Source: Dehalococcoidia bacterium
GTDB taxonomy: Bacteria > Chloroflexota > Dehalococcoidia > Dehalococcoidales > UBA1222
NCBI GenBank assembly: GCA_009776515.1
Contig: WRNP01000059.1
Coordinates: 1 to 10,029 of the forward strand
Length of the DNA: 10,029 bases
Direction of reading: 5' to 3'
Part shown: in pieces, positions 1-7,205 of the stretch
Position numbering within the stretch: the first letter of the stretch is position 1
How the letters are laid out: every line of letters starts with the position of its first letter
Position numbers and translations under genes: made by a program
Notes under the pieces: generated by a model
What the model was told of the DNA's origin: nothing
Databases searched by the model: none
Seen by the model: the letters and a program-made list of their open reading frames with translations, nothing else

Positions 1-137
1 ACACAGATTCTTTGGTAGCTTTAATTATATTCCTTTCCGTGCGTAATTACACATGAATATGTGGAACTGTTGTAGGTTTTGACACCTTAACCATCAATGG
101 GGAACACCTTATACCCTCATTCTGTGCAAAATCCCGC

Positions 138-2618
138 TCAGTCTTTCAAGCCTGCCAACGCTTCCTCCCTGGCAGGCTTGACCTCCATTTGGAGTTCTGT
201 GGCCTCCTCTGGCATATCAAGGATAACCGTATCACCCTCTCTAAAACGACCTCGCAACAGATCCTCCGAAAGCCTATCCTCCACTAAATCTTGAATGGTG
301 CGGCGCAAGGGGCGTGCCCCGAAGACCTCGTCATACCCCTTGACCCCTAGATAGTCCCGAGCCGCCTCAGTCACAGTGAGGACGATGCCTTTCTCGGCCA
401 TCTGTTTTATGGCTGAGACCAGCATGAGGTCCACAATCTGCCGAATCTCGGCCTGTTCCAACGGGTGGAAGACTACCACGCCATCAATGCGGTTTAGGAA
501 CTCGGGCCGAAAAGTCTTTTTGAGCTCGGTTAAAAGGTTCTCTTTCATACGATCGTAGTTCTTCTGCTGCACCTTAGTCTCATCGGAGTGAGAGATAAAG
601 CCCAAGGTATTGCCCTTGCGGATAAGCTCTGCACCGATGTTTGAGGTCATGATGACAATGGAATTTCGAAAGTCCACTTTCCTGCCCTTGGCATCAGTCA
701 GATGACCATCATCGAAGATTTGGAGCAGGATATTGAACACGTCTGGGTGCGCTTTCTCAATTTCATCCAGCAACACCAAGCAGTAGTTCTTTCGCCGGAC
801 GGTCTCAGTAAGCTGTCCCCCCTCATCGTACCCCACATATCCGGGAGGGGCACCTACCAAACGCGAGACGGCAAATTTCTCCATGAACTCGCTCATATCA
901 ATGCGGATGAGGGAGTTCTCGTTACCGAACATAAACTCGGAGAGAGCACGCGCGAGCTCGGTCTTGCCCACGCCTGTAGGACCTAGGAAGATGAATGTAC
1001 CAATTGGCCTACGCGGATCCTTAAGCCCAGCACGGGCGCGCCTCACCGCCTTGGCAATGCTCGTAATGGCCTCTTCCTGGCCGATTATGCGCTTATGGAG
1101 CGCCTCTTCCATTTTCAATAATCGCTCGGTCTCCTCGGAGGCAATCTGCACTACAGGAATGCCCGTCCACATGGCGACCACTTCGGCGATATCCTCTTTC
1201 TTCACCTGCGGCTTGGTTTCACTCTGCTTAGCATGCCAATCGGCCTCCAGGTTTTGAATCTCCTCTTCCTCCTGGAGTTCCTGCTGACGCTTCTCAGCAG
1301 CTAAGTCGTACTGTTGATTGGCCAAAGCGGCCTCTTTCTCACGGCGTAGCCTGAGTTCGTTCTCCCTGTGCATACGGAGGTCAGCGGGCTTTGAGCGCTC
1401 ACGGATCCTCACCCGCGATGAGGCTTCATCTATAAGATCAATGGCTTTGTCTGGCAAAAAACGGTCGGGTACATAGCGCGCGGCATAATCTACGGCAGCC
1501 TTGAGCGACTCGTCCAGGATAGCCAGCTGATGGTGCTCCTCGTAGCGCATTTTAATGCCGCGCAAGATCTCCAGTGCCTGCTCCATGGCAGGCTCTTCCA
1601 CCAGCACGGGCTGGAAGCGCCTCTCCAAGGCGGGGTCGCGCTCGACATACTTGCGGTAGTCATCCAGGGTAGTAGCACCAATACACTGGAGTTCGCCACG
1701 GGCAAGGGCTGGCTTCAAGATATTGGCTGCGTCTACCGCCCCCTCAGCCGCCCCCGCACCTACCATGGTATGAAATTCATCAATGAAAAGTACACAGTTG
1801 CCCGCAGCCCTAAGTTCTTCCAGTACTTTCTTGAGGCGCTCCTCAAATTCGCCGCGGTACTTGGTGCCCGCCACCACAGCAGCCATATCAAGCGCCACCA
1901 CGCGCTTGTTCTCAAGCGTCTCAAAAATGTCGCCCGAGACGATACGATGGGCAAGCCCCTCCACAATGGCGGTCTTACCCACGCCTGGCTCGCCGATGAG
2001 AGCCGGGTTGTTCTTGGTGCGGCGTGAGAGGATTTGGATGACGCGCTCTATTTCTTTGCTCCGCCCGATGACCGGATCGAGTTTGCCTGAGCGAGCATCG
2101 GCGGTAAGGTCGCGTGAAACCTGATCTAGGGTGGGGGTTTTGGAGGCAACCCTGGATGTACGGGTACGTACAGCGCTCTGAGATAGAAAGCGAGTGATCT
2201 CGGCACGCGCCCGTTCCAAATTGATGCTGAAACTATCTAATACCCCTGCAGCCACACCATCATTCTCTCGGAGAAGACCGAGCAACAGATGTTCTGTGCC
2301 GATATAGTTATGGCCCATTTGGCGGGCTTCATCAATCGCGAGCTCAATAACCCGCTTAGCACGAGTGGTAAGCCCAGTGCCGCTGGTCCCCGACTTTTCG
2401 CCTGGCCCGATAACATATTCCACAGACTGCTTCATTTTGGGCAGGCTTACATTCATAGCAACGAGGACGCGGGCGGCCACCCCTTCCTCCTCTTTCACTA
2501 AGCCTAAGAGGATGTGTTCGGTACCTATATAATTGTGGTTGAGGCGCTGAGCTTCTTCCTGGGCGAGGCTGAGAACCCGGCGCGCTCTCTCTGAGAACTT
2601 ATCAAATCGGCTCGCCAT
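138..2618 (-). CDS. clpC: ATP-dependent Clp protease ATP-binding subunit ClpC
   Basis: This 826-residue protein is a class I Hsp100 AAA+ unfoldase. By family knowledge it forms a cytosolic hexamer that unfolds damaged or tagged proteins and threads them into ClpP. Two Clp_N repeats lie at about residues 4-75 and 80-150. AAA module D1 has Walker A GEPGVGKT (209-216), Walker B VLFIDE (276-281) and pore loop KYRG (253-256). A UVR-type coiled coil at about 423-455 separates ClpC from ClpB and ClpA. Module D2 has Walker A GPTGVGKT (546-553), pore loop GYVG (593-596) and Walker B LVLLDE (614-619). The tripeptide LGF (672-674) sits where the ClpP-docking loop is expected. The start is supported by AAGGAG at 2626-2631, seven bases upstream of ATG. 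Length is normal for the family. No ctsR or mcsAB neighbour is visible, so it appears to stand alone, divergent from hisS. Identification is very secure. Confidence 0.98.
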   Translation of the reverse strand: MASRFDKFSERARRVLSLAQEEAQRLNHNYIGTEHILLGLVKEEEGVAARVLVAMNVSLPKMKQSVEYVIGPGEKSGTSGTGLTTRAKRVIELAIDEARQMGHNYIGTEHLLLGLLRENDGVAAGVLDSFSINLERARAEITRFLSQSAVRTRTSRVASKTPTLDQVSRDLTADARSGKLDPVIGRSKEIERVIQILSRRTKNNPALIGEPGVGKTAIVEGLAHRIVSGDIFETLENKRVVALDMAAVVAGTKYRGEFEERLKKVLEELRAAGNCVLFIDEFHTMVGAGAAEGAVDAANILKPALARGELQCIGATTLDDYRKYVERDPALERRFQPVLVEEPAMEQALEILRGIKMRYEEHHQLAILDESLKAAVDYAARYVPDRFLPDKAIDLIDEASSRVRIRERSKPADLRMHRENELRLRREKEAALANQQYDLAAEKRQQELQEEEEIQNLEADWHAKQSETKPQVKKEDIAEVVAMWTGIPVVQIASEETERLLKMEEALHKRIIGQEEAITSIAKAVRRARAGLKDPRRPIGTFIFLGPTGVGKTELARALSEFMFGNENSLIRIDMSEFMEKFAVSRLVGAPPGYVGYDEGGQLTETVRRKNYCLVLLDEIEKAHPDVFNILLQIFDDGHLTDAKGRKVDFRNSIVIMTSNIGAELIRKGNTLGFISHSDETKVQQKNYDRMKENLLTELKKTFRPEFLNRIDGVVVFHPLEQAEIRQIVDLMLVSAIKQMAEKGIVLTVTEAARDYLGVKGYDEVFGARPLRRTIQDLVEDRLSEDLLRGRFREGDTVILDMPEEATELQMEVKPAREEALAGLKD
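146..181 (-). repeat. Perfect 12-bp hairpin in the 3' end of clpC
   Basis: TCAAGCCTGCCA (146-157) and TGGCAGGCTTGA (170-181) are perfect reverse complements with a 12-base loop. The hairpin lies just inside the clpC reading frame and ends a few codons before the stop. In the mRNA sense the loop reads GGGAGGAAGCGT, a strong Shine-Dalgarno-like string, though it also encodes part of the acidic tail. No T-run follows, so it is not a standard intrinsic terminator; it could instead protect the 3' end of the mRNA. The function is inferred. Confidence 0.5.
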
Positions 2619-2643
2619 CTTCTAACTCCTTGGGGATGCTGAA

Positions 2644-2700
2644 TCCGCTTTTTGGGGATAGGCTGATTATACGTCATTATGCGCAAAGCGTCAAAGCGGA
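2644..2700. promoter_or_regulatory. CGCTTT-type repeats over the clpC promoter, possible operator
   Basis: CAAAGCG occurs twice in tandem on the plus strand (2684-2690 and 2692-2698), 8 bases apart, overlapping the -35 box. AAAGCGGA (2693-2700) also has an inverted partner TCCGCTTT (2644-2651) downstream of the -10 box. The promoter is therefore bracketed by the same motif. Heptad repeats at clpC promoters recall the CtsR operator, but the spacing and sequence differ from the CtsR consensus and no CIRCE element is seen. Operator function is inferred. Confidence 0.4.
2666..2694 (-). promoter_or_regulatory. Sigma-70-type promoter of clpC
   Basis: Read on the minus strand, a -35 box TTGACG (2694-2689) is followed by a 17-base spacer and a perfect -10 box TATAAT (2671-2666). 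The predicted transcription start is near 2659, giving a 5' leader of about 40 bases that contains the AAGGAG ribosome site. This is the best promoter in the window. Confidence 0.8.
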
Positions 2701-2759
2701 AAACCAAAACGAAGAGAGGGCCCAGCGGGAAAGCCCTGGGTATTGCGCCGTAGCACACA

Positions 2760-2942
2760 TTTAAATGCTAGGGGTCCCGTGTGGCACTATGTCTGAGCGA
2801 ATTCGCCTATAAGGTGCGGGCATTGACACTCTCTGTAGTCATCGCCAATCAGCCTAACAATTACCGTTGCCGGGTAATTTGGGTGCGCTTCCTGGTACAC
2901 CCAGTGCTGTGATATAGATAGAAGCGTAACTTTAATAATTCC
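2760..2942 (+). other. Non-coding leader region upstream of hisS with two adjacent dyads
   Basis: No gene is visible between clpC and hisS. Two short inverted repeats sit side by side: AATTACC/GGTAATT (2859-2865 and 2873-2879, 7-base loop) and TGGGTG/CACCCA (2880-2885 and 2898-2903). TTGACA occurs at 2823-2828 but has no convincing -10 box at the right distance. I looked for a T-box antiterminator motif, common before aminoacyl-tRNA synthetase genes in Gram-positive bacteria, and did not find one. Confidence 0.3.
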
Positions 2943-2972
2943 TTTACAATCCTTACGACAATGCGCTATCCT
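2943..2972 (+). promoter_or_regulatory. Weak candidate promoter of hisS
   Basis: TTTACA (2943-2948) and TATCCT (2967-2972) are separated by 18 bases. This would start transcription near 2979, leaving a short leader that still includes AGGAGG (2986-2991) before the hisS ATG. The -10 box matches consensus at only four of six positions, so this is tentative. Confidence 0.3.
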
Positions 2973-2995
2973 GGCCTTGAGTTTGAGGAGGAGAT

Positions 2996-4243
2996 ATGTT
3001 TCAGGCGCCACGCGGCACGCAGGACATTTTGCCAAGGGAGCAACCCTATTGGCACTACGTAGAGAGAGTGGCAGAAAAGATCACCAGGCTCTACGGCTAC
3101 GAACGCATTGAAACCCCAGTCTTTGAAGAGTCCGGGCTTTTCATACGCTCGGTTGGAACAGGCACGGACATTGTGGAAAAGGAGATGTATACCTTTACCG
3201 ACCTGGGCGGGGGTGAGATGACACTCCGGCCCGAGGGCACGGCATCCGTCTGCCGCGCCTACATTGAGCATGGCATGGCAAGCTTACCTCAACCCATCAA
3301 ACTATACTACTTGGCGCCCATTTTCCGCTACGAGCGCCCTCAGGCAGGGCGGTTTCGCGAGCATCATCAATTCGGTTGCGAGGCTATCGGCGACGAGGGC
3401 GCTGTGGTAGACGCTGAGGTTATTGATATGGCCTGGCTTTTCTTTGAGACACTAGGCTTGAAAGGCCTCCGGCTCCAGATCAACAGCATTGGTTGTACCC
3501 AATGCCGTCCGGCGTACCTTACTGCACTCAAGACCTACTTCCAGGCCTTACCGCTCTGCCCCGATTGTCAGGTGCGACTTAAGAAAAACGCTTTGCGCCT
3601 ACTGGACTGCAAGAACTCTTCCTGTATGGCCCAAATCCAGAATGCCCCCAGGAGCATTGACCATCTCTGCTCCGCATGCGCCGCCCACTTTACCAACTTG
3701 CAAGGCCATCTGGAGCAGCTCGGGCTGCCTTTCAACATTGATACCGGCCTGGTGCGAGGCCTAGACTACTACACCCGCACCGTATTTGAAATCCAACCCG
3801 AACTTGAGGGTGCCCAGAGCACACTTGGAGGCGGCGGACGCTACGATGGGCTTATTGAGGAGTTAGGAGGCAAGCCCACCCCCGGAGTGGGTTTTGCCAC
3901 AGGCATTGAGCGCATCATCCTCAATCTTAAGCGCCAAAACGTGGCTATGCCAGCGCCACCCCGGCCTGGTGTTTTCATAGCCTGGGTGGGGGAGCGAGCA
4001 CAAAACGAGTTCCTGCGCCTCGCCGCCATACTCCGACGCGCCGGTGTTGATGCCGCCGCCACCTACAGTTCACGCAGTTTGAAAGCACAGCTCCGCCTGG
4101 CTAATACCCTGGGCTGTTCTTACACCGTGATTATTGGAGAGGAAGAACTGACCCGAGGCACACTCTCCCTGCGCAACATGCAAGTAGCAAGCCAAGAGGA
4201 GATCACGCCCGACGCATTGATAGCAAGGCTAGGTCAAGTATAA
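2996..4243 (+). CDS. hisS: Histidine--tRNA ligase
   Basis: This cytosolic class II synthetase activates histidine with ATP and charges tRNA-His. At 415 residues it has the usual bacterial length. It opens with the family signature APRGTQD (4-10). Motif 2 runs from FRYERPQAGR to HHQFG (110-127), with the following GCEAIG. The histidine-specific loop RGLDYYTRTVFE (254-265) includes R254, equivalent to the catalytic Arg259 of E. coli. GGGGRYDGL (278-286) and motif 3 GVGFATGIERI (297-307) complete the catalytic core. The insertion domain holds eight cysteines (167, 170, 188, 191, 205, 210, 225, 228), several paired as CxxC. This resembles the cysteine-rich insertion of many Gram-positive and Chloroflexota HisS proteins and may bind metal. 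The anticodon-binding domain covers about 325-415. AGGAGG just upstream supports the ATG. The gene is divergent from clpC and convergent with fmt, with only 53 bases between stop codons. Confidence 0.98.
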   Translation: MFQAPRGTQDILPREQPYWHYVERVAEKITRLYGYERIETPVFEESGLFIRSVGTGTDIVEKEMYTFTDLGGGEMTLRPEGTASVCRAYIEHGMASLPQPIKLYYLAPIFRYERPQAGRFREHHQFGCEAIGDEGAVVDAEVIDMAWLFFETLGLKGLRLQINSIGCTQCRPAYLTALKTYFQALPLCPDCQVRLKKNALRLLDCKNSSCMAQIQNAPRSIDHLCSACAAHFTNLQGHLEQLGLPFNIDTGLVRGLDYYTRTVFEIQPELEGAQSTLGGGGRYDGLIEELGGKPTPGVGFATGIERIILNLKRQNVAMPAPPRPGVFIAWVGERAQNEFLRLAAILRRAGVDAAATYSSRSLKAQLRLANTLGCSYTVIIGEEELTRGTLSLRNMQVASQEEITPDALIARLGQV

Positions 4244-4296
4244 ATCCAAAACGGATAGGGTATGTCATCAGCCCCAGACGCAAACCAGGCTTATAG

Positions 4297-5226
4297 CTAC
4301 GAGGGTAGCAACCCGCCTGCTAAGCCCCTCTGCCCGCGCAAGAAATCCGCCCCTGAAACAGCCTGTCGGCTTTCTAATTGGACTTTCAATATCTCCAATA
4401 CTCCCGCACCGGTGATCACCCCAAAACCCTGTCCCAAAGCAACTGCCATACCTGGTGCCCCGTCAGCCCCCCCCACCACCACGCGCGCTTCCAAAACCTT
4501 CAGCAACCGGCCTTGAAAATATGTGTATGCCGTTGGCCAAGGCTGGAAAGCACGCACCCGACGCCCGATCTCAACCGCAGGTTGCGCCCAGTCTATCTCG
4601 CCCGCCTCTTTCGCCATCATTTTAAAATAGGTGGCCTGTGCATTGTCCTGTGGCCAGAGCGCAAGCTCGCCTTTAGACAAGCGCGGCAATGCATCAAGCA
4701 AAAGGCGGGCCGAGATGAGCGCGAGACGGGCCATGAGCGACCCCGTGGTATCATCCGCTCGCACACGCACTTGGGCACGCATAAGCACCGGCCCGGTATC
4801 CAGTCCCTCATCCATGAGCATAAGAGAGGTACCGCCCCACCCATCACCTGCCATGATGGTTGCCGCCACTGGCGCGGCGCCACGGTGGCGGGGGAGCAGA
4901 GAGGGATGGATATTAAGGCAGCCATATTTTGGTAATGCAAGCATCGCTTGGGGGAGAATTTGGCCGTAGGCACAGACGACGATGACGTCAGGACAAAAAG
5001 AATTGATCTCTTCTTGAATTTCTGCTTCTTTCAGGCTTTTAGGCTGCCTGACGATAAGGCCGAGGGCAAGGGCCACCTGCTTAACAGGCGATATGCCGAT
5101 AGAGCGACCCCGCCCCGCCGGCTTGTCTTGTTTGGTGTAGACGGCAGCCACCTCATAGCCCTCCTCCACCAGATAACAGAGCGGCGGGACGGCGAATTCA
5201 GGACTGCCCATATATACCAAGCGCAC
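4297..5226 (-). CDS. fmt: Methionyl-tRNA formyltransferase
   Basis: The enzyme transfers a formyl group from 10-formyltetrahydrofolate to Met-tRNA-fMet, making the initiator tRNA for translation. I start it at GTG 5226 (309 residues) because MRLVYMGSPEFAVPPL is the canonical N-terminus; the frame stays open to a start at 5268, but those 14 extra residues cover the promoter. The N-terminal Rossmann domain contains NIHPSLLPRHRGAAP, giving N105 and H107, and DEGLDTGPVL, giving D143. These match the Asn106, His108 and Asp144 catalytic triad of E. coli Fmt. QPWPTAYTYF (228-237) marks the start of the C-terminal tRNA-binding OB-like domain. The peptide deformylase gene def, often next to fmt, is not in the window. 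No Shine-Dalgarno site precedes the GTG, which fits the leaderless promoter described separately. Its end faces the end of hisS. Confidence 0.96.
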   Translation of the reverse strand: MRLVYMGSPEFAVPPLCYLVEEGYEVAAVYTKQDKPAGRGRSIGISPVKQVALALGLIVRQPKSLKEAEIQEEINSFCPDVIVVCAYGQILPQAMLALPKYGCLNIHPSLLPRHRGAAPVAATIMAGDGWGGTSLMLMDEGLDTGPVLMRAQVRVRADDTTGSLMARLALISARLLLDALPRLSKGELALWPQDNAQATYFKMMAKEAGEIDWAQPAVEIGRRVRAFQPWPTAYTYFQGRLLKVLEARVVVGGADGAPGMAVALGQGFGVITGAGVLEILKVQLESRQAVSGADFLRGQRGLAGGLLPS

Positions 5227-5232
5227 CCGGCC

Positions 5233-5261
5233 ATCATAGCATGAGGCGGAAGTATGGACAA
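5233..5261 (-). promoter_or_regulatory. Candidate promoter giving a leaderless fmt mRNA
   Basis: Read on the minus strand, TTGTCC (5261-5256), a 17-base spacer and TATGAT (5238-5233) form a reasonable sigma-70-type promoter. Six bases separate the -10 box from the GTG at 5226, so the predicted +1 falls on the G of the start codon. The -10 matches consensus at five of six positions and the -35 at four. Confidence 0.5.
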
Positions 5262-5649
5262 CACCCACTAAGACGGAGCCCCATACCCAAAAGGTGCCGC
5301 ACTATTGCGCGCTGAGCATGTTTATGTTGACCGACATAACCACAAAGCGCGGCAGGGTGCGAAATTTCTCCCGGCATCAGTTCTTTTTTTGTAGCTGAGA
5401 GATTAACGGGGGGCAAAACTACTCGAAAAAGCGAGCTTTCAGGAGATCGTTTGGAGAACCCTCTGCCGCTCAATGCCCCAAGACCACGCTGTCAGCCTTG
5501 CTTGGCTAAGAACAACCCTGCTAGATTATTAACACGATCAAACAGGCCCTGCCCAGCGCGGCGCTGACTCTGGTAGCCGAAGCTCAAGTTAAAGACCTTA
5601 AGCTTATTGAGGGGGTTATTTTGCCTAAAAATTGGAGACCCTTGTACTT
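5262..5649. other. Gap between fmt and dnaA, no recognised gene
   Basis: Apart from the fmt promoter, no protein family, tRNA or canonical DnaA box (TTATNCACA) was found here. Visible items are a seven-T run (5385-5391), a small hairpin around CTCG-AAAAAG-CGAG near 5421-5434, and a perfect palindrome CAGCGC-G-GCGCTG (5554-5566). The last 126 bases (5525-5650) form an open frame without a normal start codon, ending in a TGA that overlaps the dnaA ATG. The dnaA promoter could not be placed with confidence. Confidence 0.35.
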
Positions 5650-6966
5650 ATGAATTCAGCTACGACAATTTGGCAGGCCGCCTTGGGTGAATTTGAGCTA
5701 CAGGTCAGCCGCCCTAACTTCAGGACTTGGTTCAAAGACACCACCGCTCTAGCCTACGATGGCGAAACTTTTCTAGTTGGTGCGCCCAACGCCTTTGTCG
5801 CTGAGTACTTGGAAAAAACCCAATGCTCACTCATTGAGAAGACCCTCATCGGACTCATCCACCGCAGCGTGAACGTGCGCTTCAAAGTGGTCTGGGCAAC
5901 GGATGGTGAGACCCCACGCCCCGGAAATGACACAGCTGCCCTCTACGGCTTCAACCCTCGTTACACTTTCGATAACTTCGTCGTCGGGGCAGGCAACCGC
6001 CTAGCGCATGCGGCCGCACTAGGGGTGGCCCGACATGTTGCCGAGGCCACCTATAACCCCCTCTTCCTCTACGCCGGCCCAGGCCTAGGCAAGACTCACC
6101 TACTGCACGCCATCGGCCAGGAAGCGGTGCGAAGAGGCCAGCGGCCGGTGTACGTTTCGGGTGAGCAATTCACCCGCGAGTTTGTGGAAGCCATCCGCGA
6201 GCGACGTGCCGATGACTTCCGCGCCCGCTACCGCGCCGCTGATCTCCTCATGGTGGACGATATCCACGCCATCGGAGGGAAAGAACAGACTCAAGAATGT
6301 TTCTTCAACACTTTCAACGAACTCCACAACGCCGGCCGCCAGATCATAATCACCTCCGACCGCTCGCCTCGGGAGATGCCCCTGCTAGAGGAGCGGCTGC
6401 GCAGCCGCTTTGCGTGGGGGCTGATGGCCGACATCCAACCCCCCGACTACGAAACCCGCCGGGCTATCCTATTAGCCCGGGCCGAAGATGCCAGCACTGA
6501 ACTCACCCCAGACGTACTAGAGATGCTGGCTGGCGAGGCCAGACACAACATCCGTGAGTTGGAGGGTAGCCTAAATCGCATCATAGCCTACGCTAGTCTC
6601 TTGCGTGCCGAAGTCACCACCGAGCTTGCATGCCAGGCGATCAAAGACATCTCCCCTCATACCACACCGCTAACTCTGGGCGCTCCTGATCTAGCGCTCA
6701 AGCTAGTGGCACAGAGCTTTGCTCTCACTGTGGACGATATCCTGGGGAGGCAACGTAACAAGGAGATCGCTCAAGCAAGACAGGTGGCTATGTATCTTTT
6801 AAAGCAATATGGTAGTCAGTCTCTTGCCGAAATCGGCCATTTACTCGGAGGACGAGGCGCCTCCACCGTGAGTCATGCTTGCGAGAAAATATCCCGCGAC
6901 ATGGAGGCCTCGCCCGTCTTCCGCCGACAAGTGGAAGACATCCGCCAGAAGCTAGACAGCAAATAG
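5650..6966 (+). CDS. dnaA: Chromosomal replication initiator protein DnaA
   Basis: DnaA binds boxes at oriC as an ATP-dependent AAA+ filament and opens the DNA for helicase loading. I choose ATG 5650 (438 residues) over TTG 5632 because MNSATTIWQAALGEFELQV is the normal start of domain I. GGAG (5634-5637) lies 12 bases upstream, a little far. Domain I covers about 1-80 and domain II is a very short linker (about 81-100). The AAA+ core starts at FNPRYTFDNFVVG and has Walker A GPGLGKTH (143-150), Walker B LLMVDD (199-204), sensor 1 TSDR (235-238) and the sensor 2 helix HNIRELEGSLNRI (299-311). Domain IV (about 345-438) has the signature ending STVSHACEKI. Unusually, the recognition loop reads GRGAS (401-405) where most DnaA proteins have GRDHT or GRDHS. 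The gene is not flanked by dnaN; instead the gap and obgE follow. Confidence 0.97.
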   Translation: MNSATTIWQAALGEFELQVSRPNFRTWFKDTTALAYDGETFLVGAPNAFVAEYLEKTQCSLIEKTLIGLIHRSVNVRFKVVWATDGETPRPGNDTAALYGFNPRYTFDNFVVGAGNRLAHAAALGVARHVAEATYNPLFLYAGPGLGKTHLLHAIGQEAVRRGQRPVYVSGEQFTREFVEAIRERRADDFRARYRAADLLMVDDIHAIGGKEQTQECFFNTFNELHNAGRQIIITSDRSPREMPLLEERLRSRFAWGLMADIQPPDYETRRAILLARAEDASTELTPDVLEMLAGEARHNIRELEGSLNRIIAYASLLRAEVTTELACQAIKDISPHTTPLTLGAPDLALKLVAQSFALTVDDILGRQRNKEIAQARQVAMYLLKQYGSQSLAEIGHLLGGRGASTVSHACEKISRDMEASPVFRRQVEDIRQKLDSK

Positions 6967-7001
6967 CCTAGCAAACAAGCCACCATATACCGGCATAGCT
7001 A

Positions 7002-7094
7002 CGATAGTTTTTGCATAACTCCCACCTGCTTTCGATATCTATTGACTGCGTCACGCCCAGAATCACTCCTTATTCCCCCTGCTTCGATAACTAC
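7002..7094. repeat. CGATA-centred direct repeats, candidate non-canonical DnaA boxes
   Basis: CCTGCTTTCGATATCTAT (7025-7042) and CCTGCTTCGATAACTAC (7078-7094) align over their length with one gap and few mismatches. A weaker third copy, GCTACGATAG, ends at 7007. The CGATA cores start at 7002, 7033 and 7085. Read in reverse the core becomes TATCGWA, which shares TTATC with the standard box in the third copy. Binding by DnaA is inferred. Confidence 0.4.
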
Positions 7095-7143
7095 TAAGCA
7101 CCACTACGCATCCAGTAGAACAACTTATGCTATCATTACAATC

Positions 7144-7193
7144 ACTAAATAACCCAAACCATAACTCATAAAAATATTACTAAATAACCATAA
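7144..7193. repeat. AT-rich direct repeats in the putative unwinding region
   Basis: ACTAAATAACC is present exactly twice (7144-7154 and 7179-7189), 35 bases apart. AACCATAA is also present twice (7157-7164 and 7186-7193) and overlaps the second copy of the first repeat. Both lie in the 74% AT tract before obgE. Confidence 0.5.
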
Positions 7194-7205
7194 TAGCGAT
7201 TAGAA

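Larger units (their letters stand above)
6967..7205. other. Predicted chromosomal origin of replication (oriC)
   Basis: Three things point to an origin. The gap lies directly after dnaA. The G/C balance of the plus strand reverses across it: hand counts of four 60-base samples give C 86, G 55 in dnaA, and G 96, C 49 in obgE and nadD. The right half (7121-7205) is 74% AT, with 63 of 85 bases A or T, fitting an unwinding element. The left half has CGATA-centred repeats. Canonical DnaA boxes are absent, which fits the altered recognition loop of the neighbouring DnaA. The gap probably also carries the obgE promoter, but I cannot place it. Confidence 0.6.

Noticed and set aside
1..137. DnaA box or terminator downstream of clpC (TTACACAT and the CACAT-GAAT-ATGTG dyad at 50-63)
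   Set aside because: The box match is poor and the dyad has only a five-base stem without a T-run.
2823..2851. Perfect TTGACA box upstream of hisS
   Set aside because: No acceptable -10 box lies 16-18 bases downstream.
2760..2995. T-box riboswitch before hisS
   Set aside because: No conserved T-box antiterminator sequence or specifier-loop arrangement could be found.
2787..3271. Minus-strand open frames across the hisS leader and the hisS 5' end
   Set aside because: They overlap the secure hisS gene or its leader, have no family motifs and no good ribosome site.
5384..5392. Intrinsic terminator at the seven-T run
   Set aside because: No GC-rich hairpin directly precedes the T-run on the plus strand, and no gene ends there.
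5234..5473. 79-residue minus-strand open frame upstream of fmt
   Set aside because: No recognisable motif, no ribosome site, and it overlaps the fmt promoter and start; its composition looks like chance.
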